Part shown: one piece after another, positions 1 to 7,376 of the stretch | Layout of the letters: every line of letters starts with the position of its first letter | Numbering within the stretch: position 1 is the stretch's first letter | Made by a program: the position numbers and the translations under genes | Notes under the pieces: generated by a model | What the model was told of the DNA's origin: nothing | Seen by the model: the letters and a program-made list of their open reading frames with translations, nothing else | Database searches by the model: none | NCBI GenBank assembly: GCA_964610175.1 | Contig: CAZSVE010000048.1 | Location: forward strand, 1-23,861 | From: CAZSVE01 sp964610175 | GTDB taxonomy: Bacteria > Pseudomonadota > Gammaproteobacteria > HK1 | Direction: 5' to 3' | Length of the DNA: 23,861 nt

Positions 1-1
1 G

Positions 2-607
2 CTTCGGGGTGGATTCGTTCCTCCGCAGGACCTACGCACTCTGCGCTTGATATCCCACCAGATGCAGAAACTGACGAGTATCCTATCCGGCGAGAAGAAC
101 TGCGCGCACAAGGTGCTCACCGACGGCGGAATCCGATTGGCGGTGGTGGTCAGCGATATTCACGGAAAATCGGCGCGAGAGATGATCGAGGGATTGTCGA
201 GGGGAGAAACACCCGAACAGGTGCTGCAATATGCCAGCGGCCGACTCGAAGCAACCATCGATGCGCTTCTCGATGCCTTGGCCGGCGAGTCGACCGCCGA
301 TCATACCTTCGTGCTCTCCGAGACGCTGGACCATATCGAGGATCTGGAAAGACGTATCGCAATCTTTGCCAGGTAGTTGCTGAGCCGGCTCGATCCGTGC
401 AAAGCGATGCTTCAAGCGCTGCAAACGATCCCCGGCATCGACAAAATGGGAGCGGCTATGCTGCTCGTGGAGATTGGCGACGATATGGCGGCCTTCGGTA
501 CAGCAGAAAAACTTGCCTCTTGGGCCGGGGTCTGCCCAGGCAATCATGAATCGGCTGGAAAGCGGGTAGCTGGCAAGAAGCGCAAGGGCAATCCACACGT
601 CCCGTAG
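2..607 (+). pseudogene. IS110-family transposase, 3' part, inactivated
   Basis: The frame is open from the left window edge, so the 5' part lies outside. The readable protein matches the back half of IS110/IS116/IS902 transposases: a helical linker (EKNCAHKVLTDGGIRLA), then the C-terminal domain with IPGIDKMGAAMLLVEIGDD and LASWAGVCPGNHESAGKR followed by KGNPH. A TAG at 374-376 interrupts the frame exactly between linker and C-terminal domain, and both halves are in the same frame, so one base change killed the gene. The protein then stops at 605-607 right after GNPH, where family members normally run on for roughly 50-80 residues, so the 3' end is also lost. Family identity is fairly sure; that it is non-functional is inferred from the two lesions. 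Confidence 0.85.
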
Positions 608-742
608 GGAGAAGGTCGGCCCACAAGACTCATCCACAAGTCCACAGGGCTCTTCCCAAACCGACAATTTACCCTACACTCTTCGCACCCTAAACACTAT
701 TGGGATGGTAAACTTCTACCCACGGATTTTTTTGAAGAGCCT

Positions 743-799
743 GATTTTTCTTTGACCGATGCCAAATCATGCTTCGTCGGTTCGAGGCGAAGCTTCGCC
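743..799 (+). repeat. Dispersed 110-bp repeat, copy R1 (partial)
   Basis: Only the palindromic half of the repeat is recognisable: ACCGATGCCAAATCATGC, then CGGTTCGAGGCGAAGCTTCG. The T-rich half is replaced by unrelated or decayed sequence and the terminal CTAG has become CCGG. It lies 42 bases before the gcvH start with the palindromic end facing the gene, so the gcvH promoter must lie in or very near it. Confidence 0.85.
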
Positions 800-841
800 G
801 GCACGAAAACGCGAAACCAAATAACCGGAGCGATCTAAAAA

Positions 842-1243
842 ATGACTAACGTACCTGAACAACTACGGTATGCCAAAACCCACATTTGGGTTAGAGATGA
901 AGAGGATGGGAGCCTGACCATTGGTATTACCGATCATGCCCAGGAACTCTTGGGAGATTTGGTATATGTGGAATTGCCAACCCTCGGCCAAACCGTAAAG
1001 GCAGACGGGGAAATAGCAGTCGTGGAATCAGTAAAGGCGGCGTCGGATGTTTACAGCCCGGTTACCGGTGAGGTAATCGATGTCAATGGTGCGCTCAGTG
1101 ATACGCCTGAATTGATCAACACCGACACGTATGGTGAAGGATGGATCATGCGCATACGCCCATTGGAACCGATCCCGGATGGCGTCCTCCTCGAGGCTTC
1201 AGCCTATGCGGAATTGGCCGCGAGCGAATCCGAAGAGGAATAA
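842..1243 (+). CDS. gcvH: Glycine cleavage system H protein (lipoyl carrier)
   Basis: GcvH carries the aminomethyl group of glycine on a lipoyl arm between the P, T and L proteins of the glycine cleavage complex in the cytoplasm. The 133-residue protein has the normal length and the complete lipoyl domain: IWVRDEEDGSLTIGITDHAQ at 15-34, LGDLVYVELPTLGQ at 37-50, and the lipoylation site GEIAVVESVKAASDVYSP with acceptor Lys65. The end (TYGEGWIMRI) is also typical, followed by a somewhat long acidic tail (ASESEEE). A GGAG at 827-830 precedes the ATG. The gene stands alone: no gcvT or gcvP is in the window, so the rest of the system must be elsewhere. It converges with pduO on a shared hairpin. 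Confidence 0.96.
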   Translation: MTNVPEQLRYAKTHIWVRDEEDGSLTIGITDHAQELLGDLVYVELPTLGQTVKADGEIAVVESVKAASDVYSPVTGEVIDVNGALSDTPELINTDTYGEGWIMRIRPLEPIPDGVLLEASAYAELAASESEEE

Positions 1244-1254
1244 GCATTTTCCCT

Positions 1255-1284
1255 CCCATCGGGATCGGTTTCGATCCCGATGGG
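1255..1284. terminator. Bidirectional hairpin between gcvH and pduO
   Basis: Perfect 12-bp inverted repeat, CCCATCGGGATC and GATCCCGATGGG, with a 6-base loop. It begins 11 bases after the gcvH stop and lies 23 bases beyond the pduO stop, between convergent genes. There is no clean T-run on either side, so it may act as an mRNA 3' end stabiliser or a weak intrinsic terminator for both strands. Confidence 0.7.
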
Positions 1285-1307
1285 TAAAGGAACCGAATCA
1301 TCTCTCT

Positions 1308-1853
1308 TTAGTTCCGACCACGTTTCCAATACACCTCGCCTTCCTCACCGCGAGCAAGCACCCTGGCAAAGACGAATAGCAAATCCGATAGTCTATTCAC
1401 ATACCGACAGGCTTCCTGATTGATCGTCTCTTGCCGTGCCAGTGTCACGATACAACGTTCCGTTCGGCGGCATACGGCGCGGGCTACATGGCAAACCGCC
1501 GCTGCGGGACCGCCACCGGGCAGGATAAATTCCTTGAGGGGTGGTAATTCCCGGTTGAAATCGTCCAGGGCTTGTTCCAGCGTCGCCACGTATTTCGGTG
1601 TAATCACCGTGGAACCCGGAATCGCCAACTCTCCTCCCAGATCGAAAAGTGCATGTTGCACCGCATCCAGGGTATCTCGCATCTTATCGGGGATGTCTTT
1701 CGTGGATAACACACCAATAAAGCTATTTAATTCGTCGATTTCACCAATGGCCTGCATACGTTGATTGTCTTTGTCTACCCGTGAACCATCGGCGAGCCCC
1801 GTGATGCCTTTGTCGCCAGTACGAGTGTAGATCTTCGATAATCGATTACCCAT
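1308..1853 (-). CDS. pduO: Cob(I)yrinic acid a,c-diamide/cob(I)alamin adenosyltransferase, PduO type
   Basis: Transfers the adenosyl group of ATP to reduced corrinoid, giving adenosylcobalamin or its precursor. Seen: N-terminal ATP loop KIYTRTGDKGITGLADG, the helix AIGEIDELNSFIGV, HALFDLGGELA, FILPGGG, then the active-site helix CHVARAVCRRTERCIV and VNRLSDLLFVFAR, all in family order. Length of 181 residues is usual. I chose ATG at 1853, because family members start just before the KIYTRTGD loop; the frame stays open upstream to 1925, but those 24 extra codons are translated from repeat R2. An AGAAGAAA stretch is the only ribosome-site candidate. R2 begins 22 bases upstream, so the promoter is probably inside or across the repeat. 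No other cobalamin genes are near. Confidence 0.93.
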   Translation of the reverse strand: MGNRLSKIYTRTGDKGITGLADGSRVDKDNQRMQAIGEIDELNSFIGVLSTKDIPDKMRDTLDAVQHALFDLGGELAIPGSTVITPKYVATLEQALDDFNRELPPLKEFILPGGGPAAAVCHVARAVCRRTERCIVTLARQETINQEACRYVNRLSDLLFVFARVLARGEEGEVYWKRGRN

Positions 1854-1874
1854 TTTTAGTTTCTTCTGATTTAA

Positions 1875-1984
1875 TTTGTTTATTTCCCGCTCAGCTTCAC
1901 AAACGAGTCGAGTTTTACAGAACACCGATTTTTCCTTACCGATGCTAAATCATGCTGTAATGGTTCGAGGCGAAGCTTCGCTAG
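1875..1984 (+). repeat. Dispersed 110-bp repeat, copy R2
   Basis: Full-length copy from TTTGTTTATTTCCCGC to GCGAAGCTTCGCTAG. It fills the first part of the divergent region between pduO (-) and glmM (+), with the T-rich end 22 bases from the pduO start. In the pduO direction it is an open reading frame in frame with the gene, which creates a false N-terminal extension. Confidence 0.93.
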
Positions 1985-2227
1985 ATGAAGCGAAAATAAG
2001 ATCAGCAGGATAATATTCGACCCTTCAAGCCTTTCGAAAGGGTATTCCGGCTTACTGGCACTTCGCCCTGTGCAAAACGCGGAACCATGCCACGCCGAAC
2101 CCGGCGTAACAGCCTTTCCCTCGAAAAATCCCGCTACCCGCCGATTCCGATTATGGCCTGAATCCAGGACATACGCTATGCTGGCCGAGTGCTGAAAACA
2201 ATCAAAAAATCATAAGGAGCACAATGA
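1985..2227. other. Divergent intergenic region before glmM
   Basis: With R2 this makes a 374-base gene-free stretch. It holds a perfect 12-bp palindrome CCTTTCGAAAGG at 2030-2041 and the glmM ribosome site AAGGAG at 2214-2219. A promoter for glmM must be here, but I cannot point to convincing -35/-10 boxes. Confidence 0.5.
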
Positions 2228-3580
2228 ATGTCTCAACAAAGACGATACTTCGGTACCGATGGAATTCGCGGCGAAGTCGGCAAGCCACCAATCACGGCGG
2301 AATTCATGTTAAAGCTGGGATGGGCCGCTGGCCGGGTATTGGCCAAAGGTGGTGGCGGAAAGGTCTTGATCGGAAAGGATACACGTATCTCCGGCTATAT
2401 GTTCGAGTCGGCTTTGGAAGCAGGGCTATCCGCGGCAGGGGTCGATATCAGGTTACTCGGTCCCATGCCGACACCGGCCATCGCCTATTTGACCCAAACC
2501 CTCCATGCCCAGGCGGGGATTGTGATTAGCGCATCTCATAATCGATTTACCGACAACGGGGTCAAATTTTTTGGAAGTAACGGAACAAAACTATCGGAAA
2601 GCATCGAGCTGGCTATCGAAGCGGAATTGAACAACCCCATGCAGACCGCCGTATCTCACCGTCTGGGGAAGGCCGAACGTGTAGACGATGCACCAGGTCG
2701 TTATATAGAGTTCTGTAAAAGCACCATTCCATTCGGGATGCATCTTCAGGGACTCAAGATCGTGGTCGATTGCGGGCATGGCGCCACCTATCACGTGGCC
2801 CCCAACGTGTTCGAAGAGCTTGGCGCCGAAGTAATCGAACTCGGAACGAAACCCAACGGGTTGAATATCAACGACGAGTGTGGAACAACATCCACGAAAC
2901 ATCTCCAGGATACTGTCCTACAACGCGGGGCCGATATTGGCATAGCCTTCGACGGCGACGGCGACCGGGTCATCATGGTCGATCACGCGGGTGAACGCGT
3001 GGATGGCGACGAATTACTCTATATCATTGCTCGATCGAGACAAGAAAAAGGCCGATTGCGAGGTGATTCCGTGGTGGGTACGGTAATGAGCAATCTAGGG
3101 CTGGAACAAGCATTGGCCGAACACGGATTACGGCTCGCACGCGCTCAAGTAGGCGATCGGTATGTCTTGGAATGCATGCACAGGGGTGGTTGGGTGCTTG
3201 GCGGCGAGGCATCAGGACATATTATCTGCCTGGATCGGGTATCCACCGGCGACGGTATCGTGTCCGCGCTCCAGGTCCTTTCCGCTCTGAAACAATTCCG
3301 CCAAACACTCCATGAATTCAAGCAAAGCATAACCAAGCATCCCCAGGTGCTCATAAACGTACGTATGCCAAGGAGAATCGATGTAACAGCGCTGCCAGAA
3401 ATACAAAAAAGCGTGCGTGCGGTGGAGTCCGAACTTGCGGGAACAGGCAGGGTCTCGCTCCGTCTATCGGGAACGGAACCTTTGGTGCGCGTCATGGTAG
3501 AGGGGCAGAAAGAACAACAAGTGAAAAGGCTGGCCGCGAAAATCGTCGAAACGGTAGAGACAACCCTGGCGAATGTCTAG
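2228..3580 (+). CDS. glmM: Phosphoglucosamine mutase
   Basis: Converts glucosamine-6-phosphate to glucosamine-1-phosphate for UDP-GlcNAc, hence peptidoglycan and LPS. The 450-residue protein has all four domains of the alpha-D-phosphohexomutase superfamily: start RYFGTDGIRGEVG, active-site loop ISASHNRFTDNGVKFF with phosphoserine Ser103, metal loop DGDGDR at 242-247, sugar loop GGEASGHI at 326-332, and phosphate loop RLSGTEPLVRVMVEG at 412-426. ATG at 2228 is preferred to the out-of-frame ATG at 2224, with AAGGAG at 2214-2219. In many proteobacteria glmM follows ftsH and folP; here it is alone. Its TAG stop (3578-3580) lies within the terminal CTAG of repeat R3. Confidence 0.97.
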   Translation: MSQQRRYFGTDGIRGEVGKPPITAEFMLKLGWAAGRVLAKGGGGKVLIGKDTRISGYMFESALEAGLSAAGVDIRLLGPMPTPAIAYLTQTLHAQAGIVISASHNRFTDNGVKFFGSNGTKLSESIELAIEAELNNPMQTAVSHRLGKAERVDDAPGRYIEFCKSTIPFGMHLQGLKIVVDCGHGATYHVAPNVFEELGAEVIELGTKPNGLNINDECGTTSTKHLQDTVLQRGADIGIAFDGDGDRVIMVDHAGERVDGDELLYIIARSRQEKGRLRGDSVVGTVMSNLGLEQALAEHGLRLARAQVGDRYVLECMHRGGWVLGGEASGHIICLDRVSTGDGIVSALQVLSALKQFRQTLHEFKQSITKHPQVLINVRMPRRIDVTALPEIQKSVRAVESELAGTGRVSLRLSGTEPLVRVMVEGQKEQQVKRLAAKIVETVETTLANV

Positions 3581-3684
3581 CGAGGCTTCGCCTCAAACCA
3601 TTAATGCATGATTCATGCATTGGTAAAGCAAAATTGGTGCTTTGTAAAACTCGACTCATCAACGAAGCTGAGCGGGAAATAAAA
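3577..3684 (-). repeat. Dispersed 110-bp repeat, copy R3
   Basis: Near full-length copy, CTAGCGAGGCTTCGCC to AGCGGGAAATAAA. It overlaps the end of glmM and supplies its stop codon. Its centre (3603-3621) is an almost perfect palindrome, AATGCATGA-T-TCATGCATT, stronger than in other copies. Confidence 0.93.
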
Positions 3685-4230
3685 AAAAGCATCTTTACGA
3701 GATTGTATCTTCATGATTGTAAAGACGTATTTTATGATCTTTGAAAATTTCTCCGACATTTCGTCGGAGATCCTACGACTAATAAAGTATTTCAACCTCC
3801 CTGTAACAGGACTTTTGCACTATCGGTAATCGGATGCTACATTCCCACGAAGTCTCCGCTTCAGGCGATGTAAGATTGCCGTGGCAACATATTTCGATGG
3901 TGTGCGGAAATCTTGTCCGGCAAGGGCAACCGGTGGTGTATGCGGCAACTATTCAGGGTATCGGAAAAACAAAAATTCCGAGAAAACCGGTGCGTGCATC
4001 AAGACCCATCCCACCTCAGTCTTGGCGCGAAGCGCTAACATGCCTTCAAAATCTTGTTATAAATTAATACATCATATTGGGCCTGAAATCGGGCAAGCTG
4101 ATGGACCCTGGCCCCGATGCCCTGCTCCATCCTAATCTTAATCAAATACCCCCCGTCGCCGAGCTGGCGGGAAACACCGAAGAACAGCTCATTGACAAAT
4201 GATGAGCGGAAAACAAACAAATCAGAAGAC
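3685..4230. other. Long gene-poor region upstream of hrcA
   Basis: About 550 bases without a convincing gene. It contains a hairpin at 3750-3770 and an AT-rich stretch at 4049-4080 that may hold the hrcA promoter. A frame at 4068-4202 is open for 44 codons (it includes MDPGPDALLHPNLNQIPPVA and ELAGNTEEQLIDK, ATG at 4101) and reads like real protein, but it has no visible ribosome site and no family I recognise; it may be a gene remnant. No CIRCE operator (TTAGCACTC-N9-GAGTGCTAA) was found. Confidence 0.45.
3750..3770. terminator. Hairpin downstream of glmM
   Basis: Perfect 8-bp stem TCTCCGAC / GTCGGAGA with 5-base loop, 170 bases after glmM. A T-rich tail (AATTTTC) follows it only when read on the minus strand, so as a plus-strand terminator it is weak. 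Confidence 0.4.
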
Positions 4231-5307
4231 ATGCCCATCAAAGTGCGTCGACATACTTCCACTACCGCACCGGAACTTGGTGAACGCGCCAAGTATATCC
4301 TCAAGGCGTTGGTGGAGCGTTATATACAAGAAGGGCAACCGGTAGGTTCTCGAGTTCTATCGCGAGATTCCGGAACGGGATTGAGCCCCGCCACAGTGCG
4401 CAACGTCATGGCGGATCTGGAGGATATGGGATTGGTGCGATCACCCCACACTTCAGCCGGTCGTATACCTACCGTGCAAGGATACCGATTTTTTGTCGAT
4501 ACGTTATTAACGGTTCACCCATTGGATTCGGCTTATGTAGCGCGATTGCGCGAACAACTGGGGACGGATTCAAACCAAGAAAACGAATCATTAATGGAAA
4601 CGACATCGGCCCTTTTATCCAACCTTACGCACCTGGTCGGGATGGTCACGATACCACGTCAGGAGAAAGCCACCTTGCGACAGGTGGAATTTTTACCCCT
4701 CTCCGATCGACAGGTTCTCGTTATCCTGGTAATCAATAAAAGAGAAGTTCAAAACCGGATTATTCGTACTGCACGGCCCTACACGCCGTCCGAGTTACGA
4801 CAAGCCGCCAATTACATCAACTCCATGTGCCATGGTAACGATCTATGGGATGTACGCGCCAGGTTATTGAGGGATTTGCGCAAGACCCGAGAGCATATGA
4901 ATCGCATCATGATGGTTACCGTGGAGATTGCCGAGAAAGGCCTCGTCCCCGAACAAGCGGAGGAAGATGTCGTCGTTGCGGGGCAAACCCATTTGATGGA
5001 GTATGGGGACCTCGCAGACATGGAAAAACTCCGAAACCTTTTCGATGCATTCGGTCAAAAACGAGACATACTGCACCTACTGGATGAATCGCTAAAGGCA
5101 AGTGGATTGCAGATCTTTATCGGCAATGAATCGGGCTACGATGTATTGGATGATTGTAGTGTCGTAAGCGCACCTTACGAAGTAAATGGATACAGGATCG
5201 GCGTGCTCGGCATCGTCGGCCCGACACGCATGCCCTATGAACGTATCATCCCGCTTGTGGATGTCACCGCCAAACTTTTAAGTGCCGCCTTGAATCAACG
5301 GCAATAG
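4231..5307 (+). CDS. hrcA: Heat-inducible transcription repressor HrcA
   Basis: HrcA represses class I heat-shock genes by binding the CIRCE operator and is itself kept active by GroEL. The 358-residue product has the N-terminal winged helix (LGERAKYILKALVERYI at 16-32, GLSPATVRNVMADLEDMGLV at 50-69, SPHTSAGRIPT at 71-81, GYRFFVD) and the dimerisation/inserted domains ending IGVLGIVGPTRMPYERIIP. ATG at 4231 is chosen because the family starts shortly before the LGERAK helix; the frame is open to 4117 but that stretch (rich in Pro, Ser, Arg) does not look like HrcA. The ribosome site is weak (AGAAGA). It precedes grpE and dnaK as in many proteobacteria, but no CIRCE site is visible in the window, so its targets here (perhaps groESL) may be elsewhere. 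Confidence 0.96.
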   Translation: MPIKVRRHTSTTAPELGERAKYILKALVERYIQEGQPVGSRVLSRDSGTGLSPATVRNVMADLEDMGLVRSPHTSAGRIPTVQGYRFFVDTLLTVHPLDSAYVARLREQLGTDSNQENESLMETTSALLSNLTHLVGMVTIPRQEKATLRQVEFLPLSDRQVLVILVINKREVQNRIIRTARPYTPSELRQAANYINSMCHGNDLWDVRARLLRDLRKTREHMNRIMMVTVEIAEKGLVPEQAEEDVVVAGQTHLMEYGDLADMEKLRNLFDAFGQKRDILHLLDESLKASGLQIFIGNESGYDVLDDCSVVSAPYEVNGYRIGVLGIVGPTRMPYERIIPLVDVTAKLLSAALNQRQ

Positions 5308-5419
5308 CCCCCATAATCTCTCCTTGTGAATCGACGAATGAACTCGAAACACGCGCGGAACTCGGCCTCACTTCGTGACAAACAACAAAAATGGCCAAAC
5401 ACGAAAACAGGGCTTACAC

Positions 5420-5530
5420 CTAGCGAAGCTTCGCCTCGAACCGACAAGGCATGATTCGGCATTGGTAAAAGCAAAATCGGCGCCTTGTAAAACTTCACTC
5501 ATTCGCGAAGTTGAGCGGGAAATAAACAAA
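5420..5530 (-). repeat. Dispersed 110-bp repeat, copy R4
   Basis: Full-length copy (CTAGCGAAGCTTCGCC to GGGAAATAAACAAA), 112 bases after hrcA and 93 before grpE. It occupies about a third of the 316-base gap between these genes. The rest of that gap shows no gene, and I see no clear promoter boxes; grpE has AAGGTG just before its ATG. Confidence 0.94.
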
Positions 5531-5623
5531 GTAGCCAAACAATAAGCCAGGATAGGTTTGCGCGATGAATTTCAAACCGACTCGAAACGATAAACTGTGT
5601 CGTAAGATTGTGTAAGGTGAAAT

Positions 5624-6340
5624 ATGGCTTCGGATCAACACATCTCACAAGAACATCCAGATCGAAAGGTTACCGCCGAAAAGGCGCCTCCCCCGAATGA
5701 ATCGTCATCGGAAAAACCATCCGCGGAAAAACCGACAACTGAATTCAGCAACGATGAAGAAGATGCCAGGGACACCGTAGAGATTGCCATCGATACACCG
5801 AAGAGCAAGATCGAGGAATCGGAGAAATCGAAGTTGCCGGAAAACGAGATGGAGGTCGACAATTCATCAACCTTCGATGATCTAACCAATCGACTGATGG
5901 TTGCCGAACAAAAGCTGAAGGAACGTCAGGATGATGTGCTGAGAGTACAAGCGGAAATGGAAAATCTGCGTAAACGTTCGGCAAGAGAAGTCGAGCACGC
6001 GCACAAATATGGCCTCGATCGATTCGTATCGGAGCTGCTGCCGGTAAAAGACAGCCTCGAGCTGGGTGTTACAGCCACTAACGATACCAACGTGAATGTA
6101 GACACCATGCGGGAAGGCATGGAGCTAACCTTGAAGATGTTCGGCACCGTCATGGAGAAATTCGGTATAGAAGAGGTATATCCCTCGCAAGACGAGCGCT
6201 TCGACCCCGAGCGACACCAAGCCATGTCGGTGCAGGAAGATAAGGGAAAAGAATCGGGAACCATATTGATAGTCGTACAAAAGGGATATTCATTGAATGG
6301 TCGGCTGGTACGTCCGGCAATGGTCATCGTCGCGAAATGA
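5624..6340 (+). CDS. grpE: Nucleotide exchange factor GrpE
   Basis: GrpE is the dimeric cochaperone that releases ADP from DnaK and acts as a thermosensor. The first 80 or so residues are a low-complexity acidic/Lys/Pro/Ser region, longer than usual (238 residues in total against about 200 in E. coli). Then comes the long helix typical of the family (MVAEQKLKERQDDVLRVQAE, MENLRKRSAREVEHAHKYG), LLPVKDSLELG, and the beta domain ending RFDPERHQAMSVQ and VVQKGYSLNGRLVRPAMVIV. AAGGTG lies just before the ATG. It is followed by dnaK in the same direction but over 1 kb away, with repeat R5 between, so a simple grpE-dnaK transcript is doubtful. Confidence 0.96.
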   Translation: MASDQHISQEHPDRKVTAEKAPPPNESSSEKPSAEKPTTEFSNDEEDARDTVEIAIDTPKSKIEESEKSKLPENEMEVDNSSTFDDLTNRLMVAEQKLKERQDDVLRVQAEMENLRKRSAREVEHAHKYGLDRFVSELLPVKDSLELGVTATNDTNVNVDTMREGMELTLKMFGTVMEKFGIEEVYPSQDERFDPERHQAMSVQEDKGKESGTILIVVQKGYSLNGRLVRPAMVIVAK

Positions 6341-6724
6341 TCCTGCCTCGCAAGGCCACAGCACAGCAAAAGCCGCAATAAAAGAACGCGCAAGAAAAGC
6401 GAGAAATCGACGGATAGCAGCGCAAAGATCATGCTCGATGATCTTCCGCCTGCGAGATCGAGTGGTGTATCGTTCGGAATTAGATTCGGATGAAAAAATT
6501 CTGATCCGGCTAGCGTTCGGATTTATGTCCCCATCCCCGACAAGGAAAGCTCCCCCCCTTGGGTCAAAATGACACGCGGCTCTCATGTCATTCCAAGTGG
6601 AGCAAGGGGTCTTTGCCGAGTATCCTCCTGGCAATGCTCTCATGGCCACGATTATGCTTCTGCCTCACCACCCCCGAAAATGAACGGAAACTGAAACACG
6701 AATCATTGCCGCGCGCAGTAATCC
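6341..6724. other. Gene-poor region after grpE
   Basis: No supported gene. At about 6571-6617 the text GTCATTCCAAGTGGAGCAAG and its flanks resemble a short hairpin-prone element (GTCATTCCGAGCGAAGCGAGG type) that I recall as scattered through many bacterial genomes; this is recollection, not a search. The long minus-strand frame at 6290-6649 overlaps grpE and has no family features. Confidence 0.4.
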
Positions 6725-6832
6725 GTTTATTTCCCGCTCAGCTTCGCTGATCAGTCACCCTGTTACCGAACGCCAATTTTTCTGTACCGATGCCGGGTCA
6801 TGCTTTGTCGCTTCGAGACAAAGCTTCTCTAG
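6725..6832 (+). repeat. Dispersed 110-bp repeat, copy R5
   Basis: Full-length but diverged copy, GTTTATTTCCCGCTCAGC to AAAGCTTCTCTAG. The palindrome has decayed in step on both arms (GACAAAGCTTCTCTAG). It lies in the 1-kb grpE-dnaK gap, and the duplicated hairpins begin 9 bases after it. Confidence 0.9.
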
Positions 6833-6841
6833 CGCTATCAC

Positions 6842-7031
6842 GACAATAAGTCACGTTGAGGATCCATCACCCCGACGAAGAAAGATCCTCTCTCCGCCTG
6901 AAATGCGCTTTTTTCCACTATAAGTAACCAAATGATTTTCAAGCGTTTTTGCGTACTTTCATGACAACGAATCACGTTGGCCATTCCCCCCGACGATGAA
7001 AAGATCGGGGATGGCCCCACGCAGTGGGGCC
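6842..7031 (+). repeat. Duplicated hairpin in the dnaK leader
   Basis: Two related units about 121 bases apart, 6842-6890 and 6963-7016. Both start GACAA(T/C)(A/G)A-(A/G)TCACGTTG and share the loop CCCCGACGA(A/T)GAAA..GATC. In unit 1 the loop is closed by GAGGATC/GATCCTC (6858-6864, 6884-6890). In unit 2 it is closed by GGCCAT+CCCC / GGGG+ATGGCC (6979-6990, 7007-7016). A further hairpin GGCCCCAC-GCA-GTGGGGCC at 7013-7031 reuses the GGCC of unit 2, so the two cannot both form. Weaker stems follow at 7042-7060. The function is unknown; it could be a structured leader or a REP-like element. Confidence 0.65.
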
Positions 7032-7340
7032 CTCGTGACAACCTTGTGCGTTTTGCAAGGCAAAGATCGGAAACTTTGTTTTCCAATGCACATTGAAAGG
7101 GGAATTCCCAACCCCAACATTCACAACATAATCATTCATTTTCTGCTGTTTCCCAAACTTCGATACGGAAATCAGCGGATAGATGGACACCGATACGGAC
7201 CGATAACAGCCGGCTAAACTCTCGGTATCAAGAGCTCGGCATCGGTAAACCCTCACATAAGGCTTGCAACCCGGTAGGGAAATGGATTACGTCCGAGTTC
7301 GAATATCCTTTATTCCGAATACGTAGCATTCGGGCAAATA

Positions 7341-7361
7341 AATTCCGGCACAGTCGGAATT
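7341..7361 (+). promoter_or_regulatory. Hairpin just before the dnaK ribosome site
   Basis: AATTCCG / CGGAATT, a perfect 7-bp stem with a 7-base loop, ends three bases before the Shine-Dalgarno GGAG at 7365-7368. It could protect the 5' end of the dnaK mRNA or affect translation. I saw no sigma-32-type promoter (CTTGAA and CCCCAT) upstream. Confidence 0.45.
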
Positions 7362-7376
7362 TGTGGAGAAATTAAA

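Noticed and set aside
83..667. 194-codon minus-strand frame
   Set aside because: Lies antisense to the IS110 remnant and has no domain pattern; it is a shadow frame.
1950..1984. tRNA T-loop-like GGTTCGA in the repeats
   Set aside because: The motif recurs in all copies but the flanking arms do not pair as a T-stem and no acceptor, D or anticodon arms exist, so it is not a tRNA or clear tRNA remnant.
7211..7240. CIRCE-like ACTC...GAG pair upstream of dnaK
   Set aside because: Spacing is 10, not 9, and the outer bases do not match TTAGCACTC/GAGTGCTAA.
7238..7250. CGGCATCGGTAAA, identical to part of the 110-bp repeat
   Set aside because: Only 13 bases match and both flanks differ, so it could be chance; not counted as a copy.
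7262..7320. tRNA-like GAGTTCGAATATCC before dnaK
   Set aside because: No cloverleaf can be drawn around it.
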